NCBI RefSeq assembly: GCF_964199755.1
Contig: NC_133896.1
Coordinates: 102,206,301 to 102,270,300 of the forward strand
Length of the DNA stretch: 64,000 nucleotides
From: Larus michahellis
Taxonomy: Eukaryota > Chordata > Aves > Charadriiformes > Laridae
Direction: 5' to 3'
Part shown: positions 36,266 through 49,699 of the stretch, piece by piece
How positions within the stretch are numbered: position 1 is the stretch's first letter
Layout: each line of letters opens with the position of its first letter
Notes under the pieces: generated by a model
Told to the model about the DNA's origin: nothing
The model's database searches: none
The model's input: the letters and a program-made list of their open reading frames with translations, nothing else
Made by a program: the position numbers and the translations under genes

Positions 36266-39229
36266 AAACAGAGACTTTAGTTATGGTTACGCTGTAACTT
36301 TCCTGGGGAAATAAATGCAGGAATAACTAGAAAATCAGGGGAGGAGTTTAATTGGAACTTGCATCACAGAGAAGTTATGCCATGTTTTTGAGCTTGCACT
36401 GGCTGCAGTCAGCTTTTTTTTTTTTTCAGGATCCTCAGGATTAACCCTGGATCAGCTGCTGTAACTATGGTCCTTCTTGCTAGCTGACAATATTTGGGAA
36501 GCACACTGCTAAAGCAGAGCTGCTTCGGGTTGTGCCCGCTGTACCAACCGACATGCTGCTGTCTTCAGCGAAGCATCACAAACAGCGTTCCTTGCCTGTA
36601 TGCTGAGGAGCGGTGTGCAAGAGCCCCTGGAATTGGTGAGCAGCTGCTTTGTTCTTACACTGTCGACGTACGGTTTTTGGCAGACATTGCAGGGTTGAGG
36701 TATCTGCACTCCCAGAGCACCTGCCCCATCGCACACCCCAGGCACGGAGATGAGGAAACAGTTGAATGCCTTCTTTGGGAAGCTTCTTTGATACCTACCT
36801 GTTATTATAAATCATGCCTGTTCGCAATTTGACTGTCCCGGAACAGTTATGTTAGCTTTCCACACGCAAAATGAGACTGTGGGACTTTACCCAGAGAGCA
36901 GCCCTTGTGTACCAATTGCGATCATTTAGATAGCGGTACGGTAATCCCTCCTACCTGGCAGTGGAGAATTGGGAATGTCTGCCCCAGACATCTAATTAAG
37001 CACTCCCATGCTTCTGAACGTGGGGCCTGAATTTTCTCTCTCTTCTAATAACTCAGATTCAAGTAATTGAGACTTGTTACAACTGATTATTTGCTATAAA
37101 TTAATTTAACTTACTAATTTTTTTTTCCTAAAGAAAAACCCTGCATTTTATTCTGTTTTTTCAGGATGCTCTTCACAAGCCCGGTCTTTACTGGAGCTAT
37201 ATAAAACTTTGAAAAATCAAGGAACTCATTACAAGCTTTCAGCATTTTAACTTGGAACTTTCCCTGGGGCTTTCCCTGGCTTTTACTTGAATTTCATGTT
37301 TCATTTCTTTGCTTATGATGTGATGGGGTTAGTTGAGTGCAAGTAGTTACTAGAAGGCAACAGTTACTTGGAGTCCAGCCTATTTACCATGCCCGGAGAG
37401 TCTCAGCTATTGTTCTTTTGGTTCTTTTTCTGTCCATGTGCCTCCTTGTTTATCTATAAGAGGTACTGTGCTAGTACAAATTTACAGATTATTTATTTTG
37501 ATGAGTATTATCAAATCACTAATGTCTTTTGCTGCATCTCCTTCAGTAGCTGCTTCGTCTTCCTTGATGTTATTCATGTGCTTCTGATGCTTTTTGTGTT
37601 TTGTGCTTGAGTTTACAGCAATCTTTTTTTTGTCTCTTTTGCAGGTGTTCACAGAAGAAACAAGACTCGCCTTTGCTTGTTTACTTTCTTAATATAGATT
37701 TTAGACTTATTCATTTGAAAAAAAAAAACTGAAACAAAACACCTAAGCCATTAGCATAGTGACATTTCTCACATCACTGCATAAAAGGGGATCAGAATGC
37801 GCTTGTGCAAGGCCAGCTTTTCAAAACTGGAGCTCTGCTCTCTACTACCATTTGAAATGGTTGTGATAATGCCTTTTCTATTAGCCAGTTGCTGTTAGCT
37901 GTCTTGCCCAGTGCCGTCTGGCATTTTGTTCCTTAAATGTACTTTTTAGTCTCGCTGTACAGCAAGCGTGGTTGTGTTTGATGTCAGCTCCTCTGCACTC
38001 TAGTTTTACAAGCGTGAACCTCAGTCTGCCAAAGGCCACATCCAGATCACATGTGGCTTATCAAAACTCGATGTGGCTCTTCCTTGCTGCGCTGAATACG
38101 CGTGCTCCTGACTTCTTACAAGCGTCCCCCTGGCTTCCTGGTACAGGCTAACACTAGCAGATGCAGTAATCACATCCCAAGTGTAACCCCCAGGTAGGAT
38201 ATAGGAATAATCCTTTCACCTTTAAAAGGGACTAGACCACAGCTAGTTTCTTCATGGCAGAGGTTTAATTAGCAGTACTTATGTAGGATCTGAGGAATCA
38301 ATTTCCCAAGCAAGATGCAGTCCCTTAGATTAGATGACATCTCTGTCGTTGAGTGATCAGTGCTCGTAAGAAGCCTTTTGTGCGGTTTTGTCTCACTGGG
38401 GCTCAGGAAAATCCAGAGATCTTCACTTGCCTCTCTAAAAAGTTTAAGAAAACAAAAACCAACCAAACAAACCAAAAACGCCCAAAACTTATAACCTTCA
38501 TTGCACAGTTGGATGCGTGCACGAATTCCCATCAGCTAGTTTGTCACTCACGTGTACAGCGAGTAAAACTAACCATAAGGCATACGACGTGGCATCTAAC
38601 CACTAAACCCCCAATCCCCTAAAAGAGAAATACTATTCTGCTCCAGACTGATGGACAACAGCAACGCTTACACCACTTCCTCGCTTGTATGTGCTTGAGT
38701 TCTCCACAGGCTGTTTCAGAGGTTTGGAGCAGCGAGACCCCGGCTGGGACCTCCCCAGGGCAAGCACGGGAGGAGAACCGAGGACAAACCCTGCACGTCT
38801 GTCCCCCCGGCACGCTGTATGGGACTGGCAGCACCAAGGACTTGAGGGGCAGGGCGACAGGGATGGGGTGAGCTGGCCGGGCAGCTCTGTGCGGCTGGGA
38901 GTACAGTTTGGTGCACGGCCCCAGGTCACCAGGAACCTGCAGTCAGCGTCAAGGGAGGGAAACGCACTCCTACCGAGGGAGCGATGAGAGAAGCTGTCCC
39001 CAGCTTGACTTGGGAAGGTGCAAAAGGAGATAAGCGATGAGGAAACAACACTCTGGTGGCCCGCTAGAAGGCAGGTAAGGGGACAAAGAAGTCAGGGGTT
39101 GCAGTACCCTGCTCCTGCAGAAGGGAGAGGCTGGGAGGGGGCACCACGCTCTGATGGGCTGGGGCAGTGGGGGCAGCCAGAGAGGGTCCCAGAACAAAAG
39201 CTGTGTTTTCTCCTTCCCAAAGGCAGGCT

Positions 39230-39690
39230 ACCATCTGAGCCGCTGCTCTGGATTGAGGAAGGCAGGACTGGAAGGGCAGGGAGACTAAGAGCCATCACAC
39301 AGCCTCCCACCTGCAGGCAACAGAGCTCTGCAAACAGTGCTTCCCACCTGCTCCCTTCTCCATCCCTCTTCCCCGCTCCCCAGACCCAGCCGGTTTCTGG
39401 GGAAGCAGAAGGGCCACAGTCCCTGAAAAGTCCTGTCCTAGGAAGTGTTTAGATGGTGGTTTGGTTGTTGGCGACTCCATTGCAGGGGCACCGAAGTAAG
39501 CCTGATGTCCTGTGGGGCAATGCTGCATTGACGAATTGGAGCCTGAAAGCAGGCAATGGCCAAGCTTGCTTTCCCGTCTAGCTCTGGAGCTGGTGCTGGC
39601 CATCCCTTTCTTCACTGAGATCTTCCCATCCTCAAGCTGGACATTTAAGGTTTCTGTACTGTAGGGACGGGATCTCCCCAGACTGTGGGC
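39230..39690 (+). mobile_element. Possible relic of a CR1-like LINE ORF1 (esterase region)
   Basis: In a GC-richer block, translation near 39455-39490 gives VVGDSIAGAPK. The start resembles the VVGDSLLRGTE block of CR1 ORF1 esterase-type domains. Surrounding frames are broken. The resemblance is short, so this is tentative. Confidence 0.3.
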
Positions 39691-41051
39691 AATTGTAAAT
39701 TTTTGTTTTAACCTTCTGTTATGGCTGACCTGCCATTTGCATGTAAGATTTTTCTTTCTGTTTTCAAAGCTTAGCTCAGAACAACTATTTTGCACGCTGA
39801 TATAGAAGTAAAAGGATGTCACGAGACACAGCTAACATACACTTCCAAATACCTGATTGTTTTCCTGTTGGAAGGGCTTTTATCAGTTCCTGGCCGTTAC
39901 TTCAAGGCTTTTGAGTTTTGCAGAAACACATGAGAATCCTATCTGATCAAACATAATATCCTGCTCTTAAATGGGCAACACTCAGAATAAGTTTCTTCTG
40001 ATTGTGTGCTGCTATGTAGAAGACAGATAAAGCAGCAGACTGTTACTTCAATCACTTGCAGAGGAAATATTAACTTCGGTTGTATCAGTAAAGGGAGGAA
40101 ATGTCTTGTGATTGCTAAAGTTAGCAATCTGTAATTTAGGCATTAGATCTCTGCCAATACAGACATTCAGTCATAATGTTAGTCACAGCTAAACGGAGAG
40201 GGATTCCATTTTCCTTTTATTCCATTACAAGTCAGGAGGTGATCTGGAGGATTAAAATAATGGTGCAAAACTGGCATAAATGAAGGGACTCAGGCTCCAG
40301 AACATTAGATCTCGGTAATTTTCTGCAATAACAAGGTAATTATTATTTTACATTTAACATCTTTTGTACTTTAAGCCTGATACAGACAGCTACAATTGAG
40401 TGCTACCTATATGGTTGTCAATCCCATAAATTTTATAGTACTTAATTATAAATCTTTATTTCTGGAGAATTTTTACTGTGGAGTCAAATTATAGAAACTA
40501 GAGAACAGTATTGTTTATAACTGCATTAAAGACAAAAGTCAAAGTCTCCATTTAAATGGGATGTTCAGTTTGCAGCATATTTGGGTGTACATAGGGTACT
40601 CAGGAGACAAGACCACAAATTTTTTGTGTGCAGAGAGAACTTCTGTCTCAAGTGTCAAATCAAGCCCTGTTTTGTAAGAAGCAGAAGGACCCCTTTTAAG
40701 CAATCACAGTATTTCCTTAGAGAAGTGCAAACTTACGCCTCAAACCAAGGATGCTGGCTAAAAAGCTGGAGAGTTATTCTTAAACCACTTCAAGCAAAAT
40801 ATTTATTGCTCATTTTGTTTTGCAAGCACAGGATTCAACAGCACGCAATTGATGAAAATAAGGAACAGAAACTGGCGTTCTTCTCCAATTTCTCAAGCTA
40901 AGCATTATTTCACATTTTAAGATGACTTTGCGATATGGTCAGCGTGTCCTTTCATAATGCCTGTGACCTCTGTACCCCTACCCAGCGCCTTTTAGATATG
41001 TTCTTTGTACTTAAGAGTTGCGTTGCCCTACATAAGCTTGCTAATGTCACC

Positions 41052-41087
41052 AAGGTCAAAATAACTCCAAAGGTCAAAATAACTCCA
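41052..41087. repeat. 18-bp tandem duplication
   Basis: Two copies of AAGGTCAAAATAACTCCA. Confidence 0.95.
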
Positions 41088-42411
41088 GGTGACAGTCTTG
41101 AACACTATAATTATACCAGCCCTGTGTGCTTTGAGACAAAGCAAAAGCTTTTATCCAGCCTTGCTGGTTAATAAATTCAGCTATATTCAGGTGCTATACA
41201 AGGGCCATCTTGCCACACACACAAAACAATGATTCTACAAGCAGGCACAGCTACTTCATGGAAATTTCTCAGACGTGCTTGGGGCACAGTGCCAGTGCAT
41301 TTCAAAAGATTTCTTCTTTATATCAGTGTTTTATTGTGATACTTTCCCAACTTCAAAAATACATTCCCCATTGGTGTCCTAATCTTTCCACAGTTTCCAA
41401 TTATTCATAGGCTGACTGTTTATATGCTCCAGATCAGTATGGAAGATCTGGTGCTTTCTGGTCTGATATGCGTCATTTACTCTTCATGTAGCAGACAATT
41501 TAACACTTCATTGTACTAAATCTTTCTCCTTAGGCACACAGATACCACTGAAGCAGTTTATATACCAGACTAATTGCTTGGGCTCAATTCACCATAGACA
41601 AGCTCAACATTAAAATATGCTCAATAAAACCAGATCATTTGGACCCTTTATTCCCTGGTTTGAGACTCACTGTGACAACTATTACCATTATTGACAAAAC
41701 TTAGAGAATTAAACCCTCAAAGGGTCTGTCATAAATTCTAAGTCAGCTCAGAGCTGGGATACAGAAGTAAAACACTGCTCATGAGGAAAACTTTCTACAA
41801 CTCAGATTCTAAAATGCATTTTCCAAGGAGGAACAAGAGGTTGAAGAGAGACAAGGTACAGCATTAACGAAACTGGAAATGATATCTCTTACCTTTGGTG
41901 AGCGCATCATTTTTTTGTTACCAATCCACTGTAATTCCAAGCATTTCAGTTTTCAGAGGGAACTGCTTCCAACAAATAAACAATGTCTGGTATTAAGGAG
42001 GGTTAGATGATCTGCACTTGGAGTTCTCTGAACTTGTATCCATTGCAAAAGGTTGTGCGTGACACCCTGAACGGGAGAGTTTTCTGTATGTTTCACACAC
42101 TCATACAGGGTGTCTTCCTCCCCCAGCGCTTTTGTCTGGAACCGGACGTATTCTCACTGCGGCCATGCCCACGGTCCTGCTTACAGGGGACTTTTCTGGA
42201 TTGCTAAAACATGGAAACAAATTGGGGAAAGCCCTGTTGGCTGACCCCTTGAAGTAAAAAACACAAGCGAACAATCAGAGCATAATATTTGGTTATATAC
42301 TAAGCCAAGCAATCTTATCTCAACAGGAAGGATAGAATTGCTAGGTGAGTTGTGATCAAGTCAGAGAGGTTCACAAACAACTAAAATCTTAACAATTGTA
42401 TATTTCCTTAC

Positions 42412-42591
42412 CCCAAGAAACATCAGATACAGCTCACTGAAGTTTATCACCCCCGTGCAAACATTTTGAAACCACAATTTTTTATCGGTAATTTTCATTG
42501 CCAGTAGCCTGTAACGGAGTTTGACTTCGGGCAGGAATAAATGGTGACCCCTGATAGATGGATTTGCTGATGCAGCTAGCTCATTCAACGT
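42412..42591 (-). CDS. Possible orphan exon of 60 codons, no family recognised
   Basis: The minus strand has an acceptor (tgtttcgtttag) and a consensus donor (gtaagg) exactly 180 nt apart, open in phase 0-0. It reads TLNELAASANPSIRGHHLF, then LPEVKLRYRLLAMKITDKK and LWFQNVCTGVINFSELYLMF. The composition looks protein-like, with mixed charged and hydrophobic residues and few low-complexity codons. I recognise no family and found no adjoining exon. It could be chance. Confidence 0.25.
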
Positions 42592-44623
42592 CTAAACGAA
42601 ACACGATCTCCGTAAGGCTAAAGGTTGTTTTAAAATTATTTACCTACAGACTGATTATATCCACGGGCTTACTTCATTACTCCGGTGTTATTCTTTATAG
42701 TCCTCCCATCTCTGCCCTCCCCTCCCAGCCTCTGTAAAACAGTCTAGCTGTAAGTTTCCTCTATGGTTAACAGATTTTATTTTTCGCTGAGAAGCCCCAC
42801 ATAAATGACTTGTGTACTTTCTGCATAACCAACAGAGTTGAGGAAAAAAGTTAAGTTTGTATTTGTCCGAGAGGTGCAACTTGTCTAAATTGGCAGCTGT
42901 GGATAAGCAATGTATTCTCACACTGTCTCTGGACTGTTTGACATTTTGGTAGTTAAGACTTGTTGGGAGCACTCACATGTCCGGTATGAAGGTATGGTCG
43001 TGATATATTTGTTACAAATGTATTTTTTTAGCTGTTGGCACAGTCTGAACTTTTGTTTGGTCATTGTTATGTTGATTCTAATGAAGAACTAAGTATTATT
43101 AGTGCTTTTTAAAAAAATATATTACTAATGGTCAGGGGCAAAGAACTCGCAGGTTTTTCTCCTTTAAGGATATCTGTGTCTTTCCTTCAGTGACAGAGGA
43201 GGTTCTCAGAATTCTTATGTTACAATTTTGTTTATTTATTAACAGGAATAGTTAGGCTAGTTGAATGCTTGTGTTCAATTTGGTGTATCTAAACCTTAAG
43301 AATAATAGACTGGCTAAAAAGACTTGATTTTTCACAGGATCTCTCATATAAAAATAATATCAAAACTAAACAACATTTTAAAGAACAAAGCTGGATACAG
43401 CAGCTGATTAAAAATAGTTTTCTAGTGTTTTGTCTGAAAACTGTTTCCCCTTACACTTTTTTGAGGCAGAGAATGATTTTAGAATAAAGGAAATTATTTG
43501 CTCTGAATTGCAGGCAAGTCAAGAATACAAGATCTAGAAACAAACTTTACTGATTCACCAACAAAGGAGAGAAAAAGATAGAAAGGCAGATAGAAAGAAA
43601 AGAGAGAGAAATGCAGCGACTGGTAGTGACATGCTAACAGAAGAAAATCTATCAAGATTTAGATGGGGCAGGATGGTGGTGGGGATGTTTTAATTTAGGT
43701 AACAGTGATCTGTTAATCCAGCTCTCAAGAAATTGGCCCAAATCTGATCAGACATATGCATCCATTTAGAATAATTCTCTCTGTTTTCACAACTAGGCAG
43801 ATTCCGGTAGGTAGAAGTCTTTCTTTTGAAAAGAATCTTTATGGTAGCAACATTCAAGACTGAGACTTAAGTAGTTAGTTGCATTGCACTGTTCTGTACA
43901 GACACTCCTCTTAAGTACAGTATTTATAGCCTGGGATGAACATTCATAACTGAACTGTGGTTATATGTAGGTAGTTACTTTGGCGGTTTCTGAAGAGTAA
44001 AGCAGTGCTTTCCAGTGCGACCTGAGTGTTTCTGTCTTGAAAAATCTGCTACATTATTCGTAGTTAAAATGATCTTGATATGTGAGAATTGCTCTGAATG
44101 TAACCCAGCAGAGTGCTCAAATGCAGCCTTACCTTTAACTACGCAAATAGCCCTGCTGAGTACAGTGCATGCATGTAAGACAAAATATATGCTACTAAGT
44201 GCTTTGCTGAATTATGACCAGAATGCACAAAACCTGCAGGATTACATCACACAGGGCTTATTTCCATTGTTCTTAATAGTTCTACTAATATTCATAGGAA
44301 TATCACTTTTAGGGCCATTACAGGCTGCAAAGTCTAACAATTTAATCTATGTTTTATCACTAGGAAACGTATACACATTACGGTTTAGAACAAGGATCCC
44401 AGACAGAAAATTGCTTCTATATGCATGTGGATAGTGTTCTTTGCAACTTGAACTTCTGTTTTTTTGGTGATCTCTACTGAACTAGCATAGTCAGAGATCT
44501 TTTACTTGACAAACCATATTACAACTATTTGTTTGATAAGAGCAGTTTTGATACGGTTATAGAACTATGACAAATCTATGCAGACTTAACAGGTAGAATT
44601 CATTTCACTATTGATTCAAAAAT

Positions 44624-44885
44624 ATATAGAATCATAAAATGGTTTGGGTTGGAAGGGACCTTAAAGATCGTCTTATTCCACACCCCCTGCCCTGGGCAGG
44701 GACACCTCCCACTAGACCAGGCTGCTCAAAGCCCCATCCAGCCTGGCCTTGAACACTTCCAGGGATGGGGCATCCACAACTTCCCTGGGCAACCTGTTCC
44801 AGTGCATCACCACCCTCACAGTGAAAAATTTCTTCCTAATATCTGATCTAAATGTACTCTCTTTCTTCTTCTGGTACTCACAACT
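44624..44885 (-). mobile_element. CR1 LINE 3' fragment
   Basis: Plus strand reads ATAGAATCATAAAATGGTTT, then GGGTTGGAAGGGACCTTAAA, the reversed CR1 terminus. It continues through CCACTAGACCAGGCTGCTCA and CTTCCCTGGGCAACCTGTTC. Confidence 0.96.
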
Positions 44886-46189
44886 TTAAAACCACAAAGA
44901 ATGCCATAGTGGATAGGAACCTGTCCAGCCTGCTTTAGACTACTTTCAGTGCAGTAGTAACAGAAATGGTCTGCAGAAGGAACAGGATTTTATGCTTCTG
45001 CCACCTGAAAGACACAGGGCTAAAAGCAAAACCTTGATGATGCCAGGCTCACACATCAGCTTCCCTGCAGCTGGAGAAAGCACATTCCCTGCAAATAGCT
45101 TGTCTCTGAATCCATGAAATTCAATAAATAGCAAATCAATCCCCATGTTTACAGTCTAGATTGGGTCTCAATCTTAATACTTTTCATGGTTCAAGTTGGA
45201 AGGCAAAAAGCATAATTACAGCTACCTCAGTGGTGTAAAGTGTTTTCACATGAGCAACTATTTGCAAAGCCATTTTTCTTGGCACAAACACTGCCTGTGG
45301 TCTTCCGTGCCTCAGTGGGAGCCAGAATATACTTCTGTATTCAGCTATAGGGTAACAGCAGTCTTCAGAGATTCTGCACTTAGACTGCTAAATACAAGAG
45401 ATTTGTTTGGTCTAGATTGTCCCTCAGTTTTCCAATACCTTTGCCATCCCTTACCATGCTCTGAGAGTCTCTACTGCTTACACACTACCTTTTCTTTTTC
45501 TCTTCTGGGCTTTTGCAGGAGTGCAGAAGAGAAATTCATCAGTTGGGGTGAGTGGGAAAAGACTGAGCAAGATTTAAGGCAGTAAAGTCTAGAGATGTAA
45601 TTACAGGAAGGATAAATCGGACTCTTCATCCCTGCAGCTTTTGCTCTCAAAACCCCTCCACAGCCCAGCCTACCCTGTCTTTAGAATTTCCTTCCAGCCA
45701 GAGGTAGCTTGACTGAATTGTGTCATTAACAAGGATGTCTGGCTGCACTCAAATTGGGCTGCCATGGAGACAGGTTCCTGCGCCGACTGAGATGGCCGTC
45801 ATGAGTCCTAAGTGGAAAAGCACATCTGTTGGAGAAAAGGCTCTAACAGTTTTCCAGTCTCTCAGCAAGTCAAGCTCGGAAAAGATGTCAAAGGGAACAC
45901 TTAACATTTCCATCCACCAGTACCTTACATCTCCTGTTCTTCCCTTTGCCCTTCTTCCCTCATTTAAGGGTGGTCTGGTATACGGATTTTGGCAAGAGAG
46001 AACTGAAAATGATAAATGAGCTTAACTCACCACAGGAACACTCAAACCTTTCTTCTCCGCATTTACTGAAATGTGATTAGGGTTTCAGTGAATTAATTTA
46101 TCTTGCTTTTGCAATGACTCATCACCTCAGCTGCCAATTTTCTCTTTCATATTTTCCGAGGCACGAGAATGGTTTGCTAGTGCGGAACA

Positions 46190-46222
46190 GGGCTGGGCGG
46201 GGGGGGAGGGGAGAGGCAGGGG
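46190..46222 (+). promoter_or_regulatory. G-quadruplex-type G-run cluster
   Basis: GGG, CT, GGG, C, an eight-G run, A, GGGG and a last GGGG within 33 bp satisfy the usual four-run G-quadruplex pattern on the plus strand. A regulatory role is inferred only. Confidence 0.5.
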
Positions 46223-46226
46223 AGAG

Positions 46227-46242
46227 CCAATCTTGGGATTGG
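46227..46242. promoter_or_regulatory. Inverted pair of CCAAT boxes
   Basis: CCAATCTTGGGATTGG is a 6-bp-arm inverted repeat placing CCAAT on both strands, five bases from the G-run cluster. NF-Y-type sites are possible; no gene start is known nearby. Confidence 0.4.
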
Positions 46243-46394
46243 TGTGGAGAAATAAGAGTTAGGATGTAATGAAGCGGTGAGATTCAACAGGATGCACACT
46301 ACTTGATTCCAGGCACGCTTTCTTTCAGCCAAGAAGTGCACGCTAGCCAGAAAATGACCTTTTTAAAATCCTGCTGCTTCTAGGAGCCAATCAA

Positions 46395-46606
46395 CAAGGT
46401 GATCACCATGAGGGTGGTGAGGCACTGGCACGGGTTGCCCAGAGAGGTGGTGGAAGCCCCGTTCCTGGAAGTTTTTAAGGCCAGGCTGGATGGGGCTCTG
46501 AGCAACCTGATCTAGTGGGAGGTGTCCCTGCCCATGGCAGGGGGGGTGGAACTAGGTGATCTTTAAGGTCCCTTCCAACCCTAAGAATTCTATGATTCTA
46601 TGATAC
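46395..46606 (+). mobile_element. CR1 LINE 3' fragment
   Basis: Begins MRVVRHWHGLPREVVEAPFL in translation, then GGTGATCTTTAAGGTCCC and TTCTATGATTCTATGATA, the CR1 terminal repeats. Confidence 0.96.
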
Positions 46607-49600
46607 CTTGAAGTATTCATACTAGTTAACTTCCCCACTAACTGAAAAAAATTTACGCTGTGGAGAAGAGGATTTCGTACCACCTAGTTTAGACAGATGG
46701 TTTTCCTCTCTGAAGATGAAGAGAAGTATATAGGTAGGTATTTATTTCCCTTCACTGCACATAAGAGGCTTCAGCGCTGGCCACTGAAGTTTGTGTCTGA
46801 TATACTTGCCAAGACCAGAGCAACCACGGTTACGTAGCAGTTGCTGAAACGGAGTCAGTGGTGTTCCGTTCTGGTGTCCTGTGTTAACATTAACCCAAGC
46901 AACAGTCAACTAAACAGAGGCTAGAAGAATCACGTCTTTAGTCTCAGGAGCTGGTAGCAGCACTGATACAAGAGCTACTGGACAGTTGCTTTGCTTTGCT
47001 GGGTAGGGGTGAACATCAGATTAGAAGAGACACATCAGATGACACTAAGCAAATAGCTTGCTGACGGGATCTAAATCACATGCAGGCAGCCCTCCTTTTC
47101 CCCACCCCATAACCCTAACAAGTCTATAAAGAGGGAGGGAGATAAGTTAAAGAAGAGCCAAGCCACGCAGGATATAACCTGAAGTCTCTCCAATTTAAAG
47201 AAATCTTTGTTCTTTAGGAAGCCAGACAGGTCTGCCCCAGATCTCTGCAGTTTATACTACAGCTCTACCTTAAGGTTCCTTTTGAAGGCTGTGGCTCCTA
47301 AAGGTCTCTTACAGAGGACAGTAGTGCAGCCTGCAGGAGCAGCGCTCTTTTTCCAGTGGAGCAGGAAATTCCACAGGATTTCTGGCAGTTTCACCTTTTT
47401 ATTGACGTTCCTTGATCGCTGGTTTAGGCAGCCACGCTGTGTTTCTCTGGCCCAGCAGCAGGCCAGCGTGGCAAGGCAGGCGAGACGCAGCGGGGAAGGT
47501 GAAGCATCCCTCACCCAGACCACCAAGGCTGTAGTGCAATCACCTGCCAAAAGTGCAAGACATCTTAAGTCCCTCCAGCTGCAAATCTCCCACTTCCGTG
47601 AACTACCTGCTATGCTGTCACACAGACGATGTTTACAAGCATCTCTCAGTCATTTTTAATTAACTAAGCTTCATCTAAACTTACTAGACGTTATCATGCT
47701 CTATGGCAATGACTGCTGCCAGGACACACCTATTGCATCAAATCCTCGGGGGACTGCAGTACAGGAACACACTACGTATCACATATATCTTTAGACACAG
47801 GAATTACATTCAGTTACTACTCTAATTCGAGACCGTAGTCCTCAAAACGTATCCTCATATCTCACTGACAGTATTAAGATCTGAAATTTCTGCCATGTTT
47901 CCTGAAAACTCTAAAATCATTCTCCCACCTTCTCACACACTCAGAGATGCTGCTATTTGAGGCATGAGGTGTAGCAGGCTTGAACTTCATCTCTTAAGGC
48001 ATTTGTCAGCAGTGGAGTGAGCAGAGGACTATTCTGCGTTTCAATTTCTGTCTATAAAACAGAGGTGCTGGCTCTTCTCTGTACCATAGGAGCACAATAT
48101 CTATATATGCACTTTAAGTCCTGGATACTGCAGTGAAAACAGACCAAACACAGTCCTTGGTATGTGTAAAATGGTAGGACCTGGGAGGTATCCTGCTTCA
48201 TGCATGGAATGCAATCTGTCCTTTTTACTCAGTCTGAATAGCAGCTCCTGACATGGCTCTGAACCATCTCCTTCACTTCCAGATTTCAGGGATAGGCCCC
48301 ATTTCTAGTCATTAAGTCATACTTTCAGAATAATTTACATTAAAGTACCATATGCGAAGCCTGAAACAAGCAAAGCTTCTCCTGAGCAGCTTGCCTATCT
48401 GCTGTAGGCAGGCGATGCTCAAAGTCCATACCAGCTTGCTCCTTTTTTCTCCTCGATTTAGAGAAACGTGGGATGTATTAGTCTTCAACTGATTATGTTT
48501 CACTTGCTCCTACCTCCTCCCCCCCCCGCCCCGAATTGTCTTACTACTTAATATGCATACAAAATTACAGCAAATTGATCTCATCTGAATTTGAAATAAC
48601 CTCTGCATTAGCCTTGCTTTCTTAAAAGCCTTAGTTTTCAACAACACTTTTTATGACCTCAAATTTAGTCTGAGACTGCATTTCAATCTTTAGGGAATCT
48701 TCACGTTTTTCCTGTTATACTGTTAGAAGTCTGTACTTTCTCCATTTCCAGACCTGAGAGAAAAACAAAAGGTTTTGTTTATAATAGGAAAGACTGGAAT
48801 TTCTTTATAAAAACAACTGCAATATTGCAGAACATTTTATGTTCTGAGGATGAGGCACATCTGAACTTCAAGAATTCTTGATGGGCGCCTGCATTTGTTC
48901 CAGTTTTATGCAAGAATCTCAAGTTTTTGACCAGATGTACAGTTTTGTAGAAGAAATCTGAAATTTTATAACCCTTCCATAGTTTCACATGCCAAAACAA
49001 GACTTCTTGTTGCCTTTGGAGTCTATTTAATTATAATCAGCTTGTCTTTTGGTCTGTTTGCCTTATTAAAATTGATTTGTGGATAAGAGTGCCTCCCTCA
49101 GGTCACTGCTTGCGGCTCTGCTTAGGGAGCCTCCAGCTCTTTCAGAAAACCTTAATGACTTTCAAGAATTGTGTTCATTTTCATATACATTTTGCAGAGT
49201 GTTGAAGAGCTGCCCCTTCCCACTTGCCATTTACTGTTTTCTAGTTCAGGAGAGCATTGTTATTCCATGTGGCATTAGTGCAGTGCAATGGAGGAAGCCA
49301 AACATCAGAAACAATCCAAGTAAACGGTTCACAGATTACCAACGGGATGCAGATTCTTTCTCACCATCTAGGAAAATAAATGGTGACTTTTTTTTTTTCT
49401 TTTTGTTTTTGAGGCTGTTTGCAACATCAGGGAAACCCCCACAGTTTTATGGGTCACAGGAAATGTTTATCAGCTCTCGGAATATCAAATACTGGCTGTC
49501 TTCAGACACAGCACTTCAGTAATTAAAAACTTCATTTAGCAGTTCAAAAGGCAATGTGGCACCACAAGCAACTTCTACTGTATAACTGCGTACTGTACCC

Positions 49601-49699
49601 TTGCTCCTACCAGGTATGACCTACAGGCCATACCTTTTCTGGGAAGCCATTTTAGAGTTGGAGCAAATGAAGGCAGTTTACCTAAAATTCCATTTACGC

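Larger units (their letters stand above)
36266..44623. other. Long intergenic stretch, no gene recognised
   Basis: Mostly AT-rich. It includes a GC-richer block at about 38.65-39.70 kb that may be an old LINE ORF1 relic, an 18-bp tandem duplication (41052-41087) and a minus-strand exon-like segment (42412-42591). A 139-codon open frame at 44015-44434 with a hydrophobic segment is judged likely chance. Confidence 0.5.
44886..46394. other. Intergenic DNA with G-rich element
   Basis: No gene was recognised. A G-rich tract and a CCAAT inverted repeat lie at 46190-46242. Confidence 0.55.

Noticed and set aside
36494..36832. 112-codon plus-strand open frame
   Set aside because: No family, no splice context, no coding-like pattern on inspection.
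39295..39822. 175-codon minus-strand open frame
   Set aside because: Low-information composition, no splice or family evidence; the plus strand of this block looks more like an old repeat.
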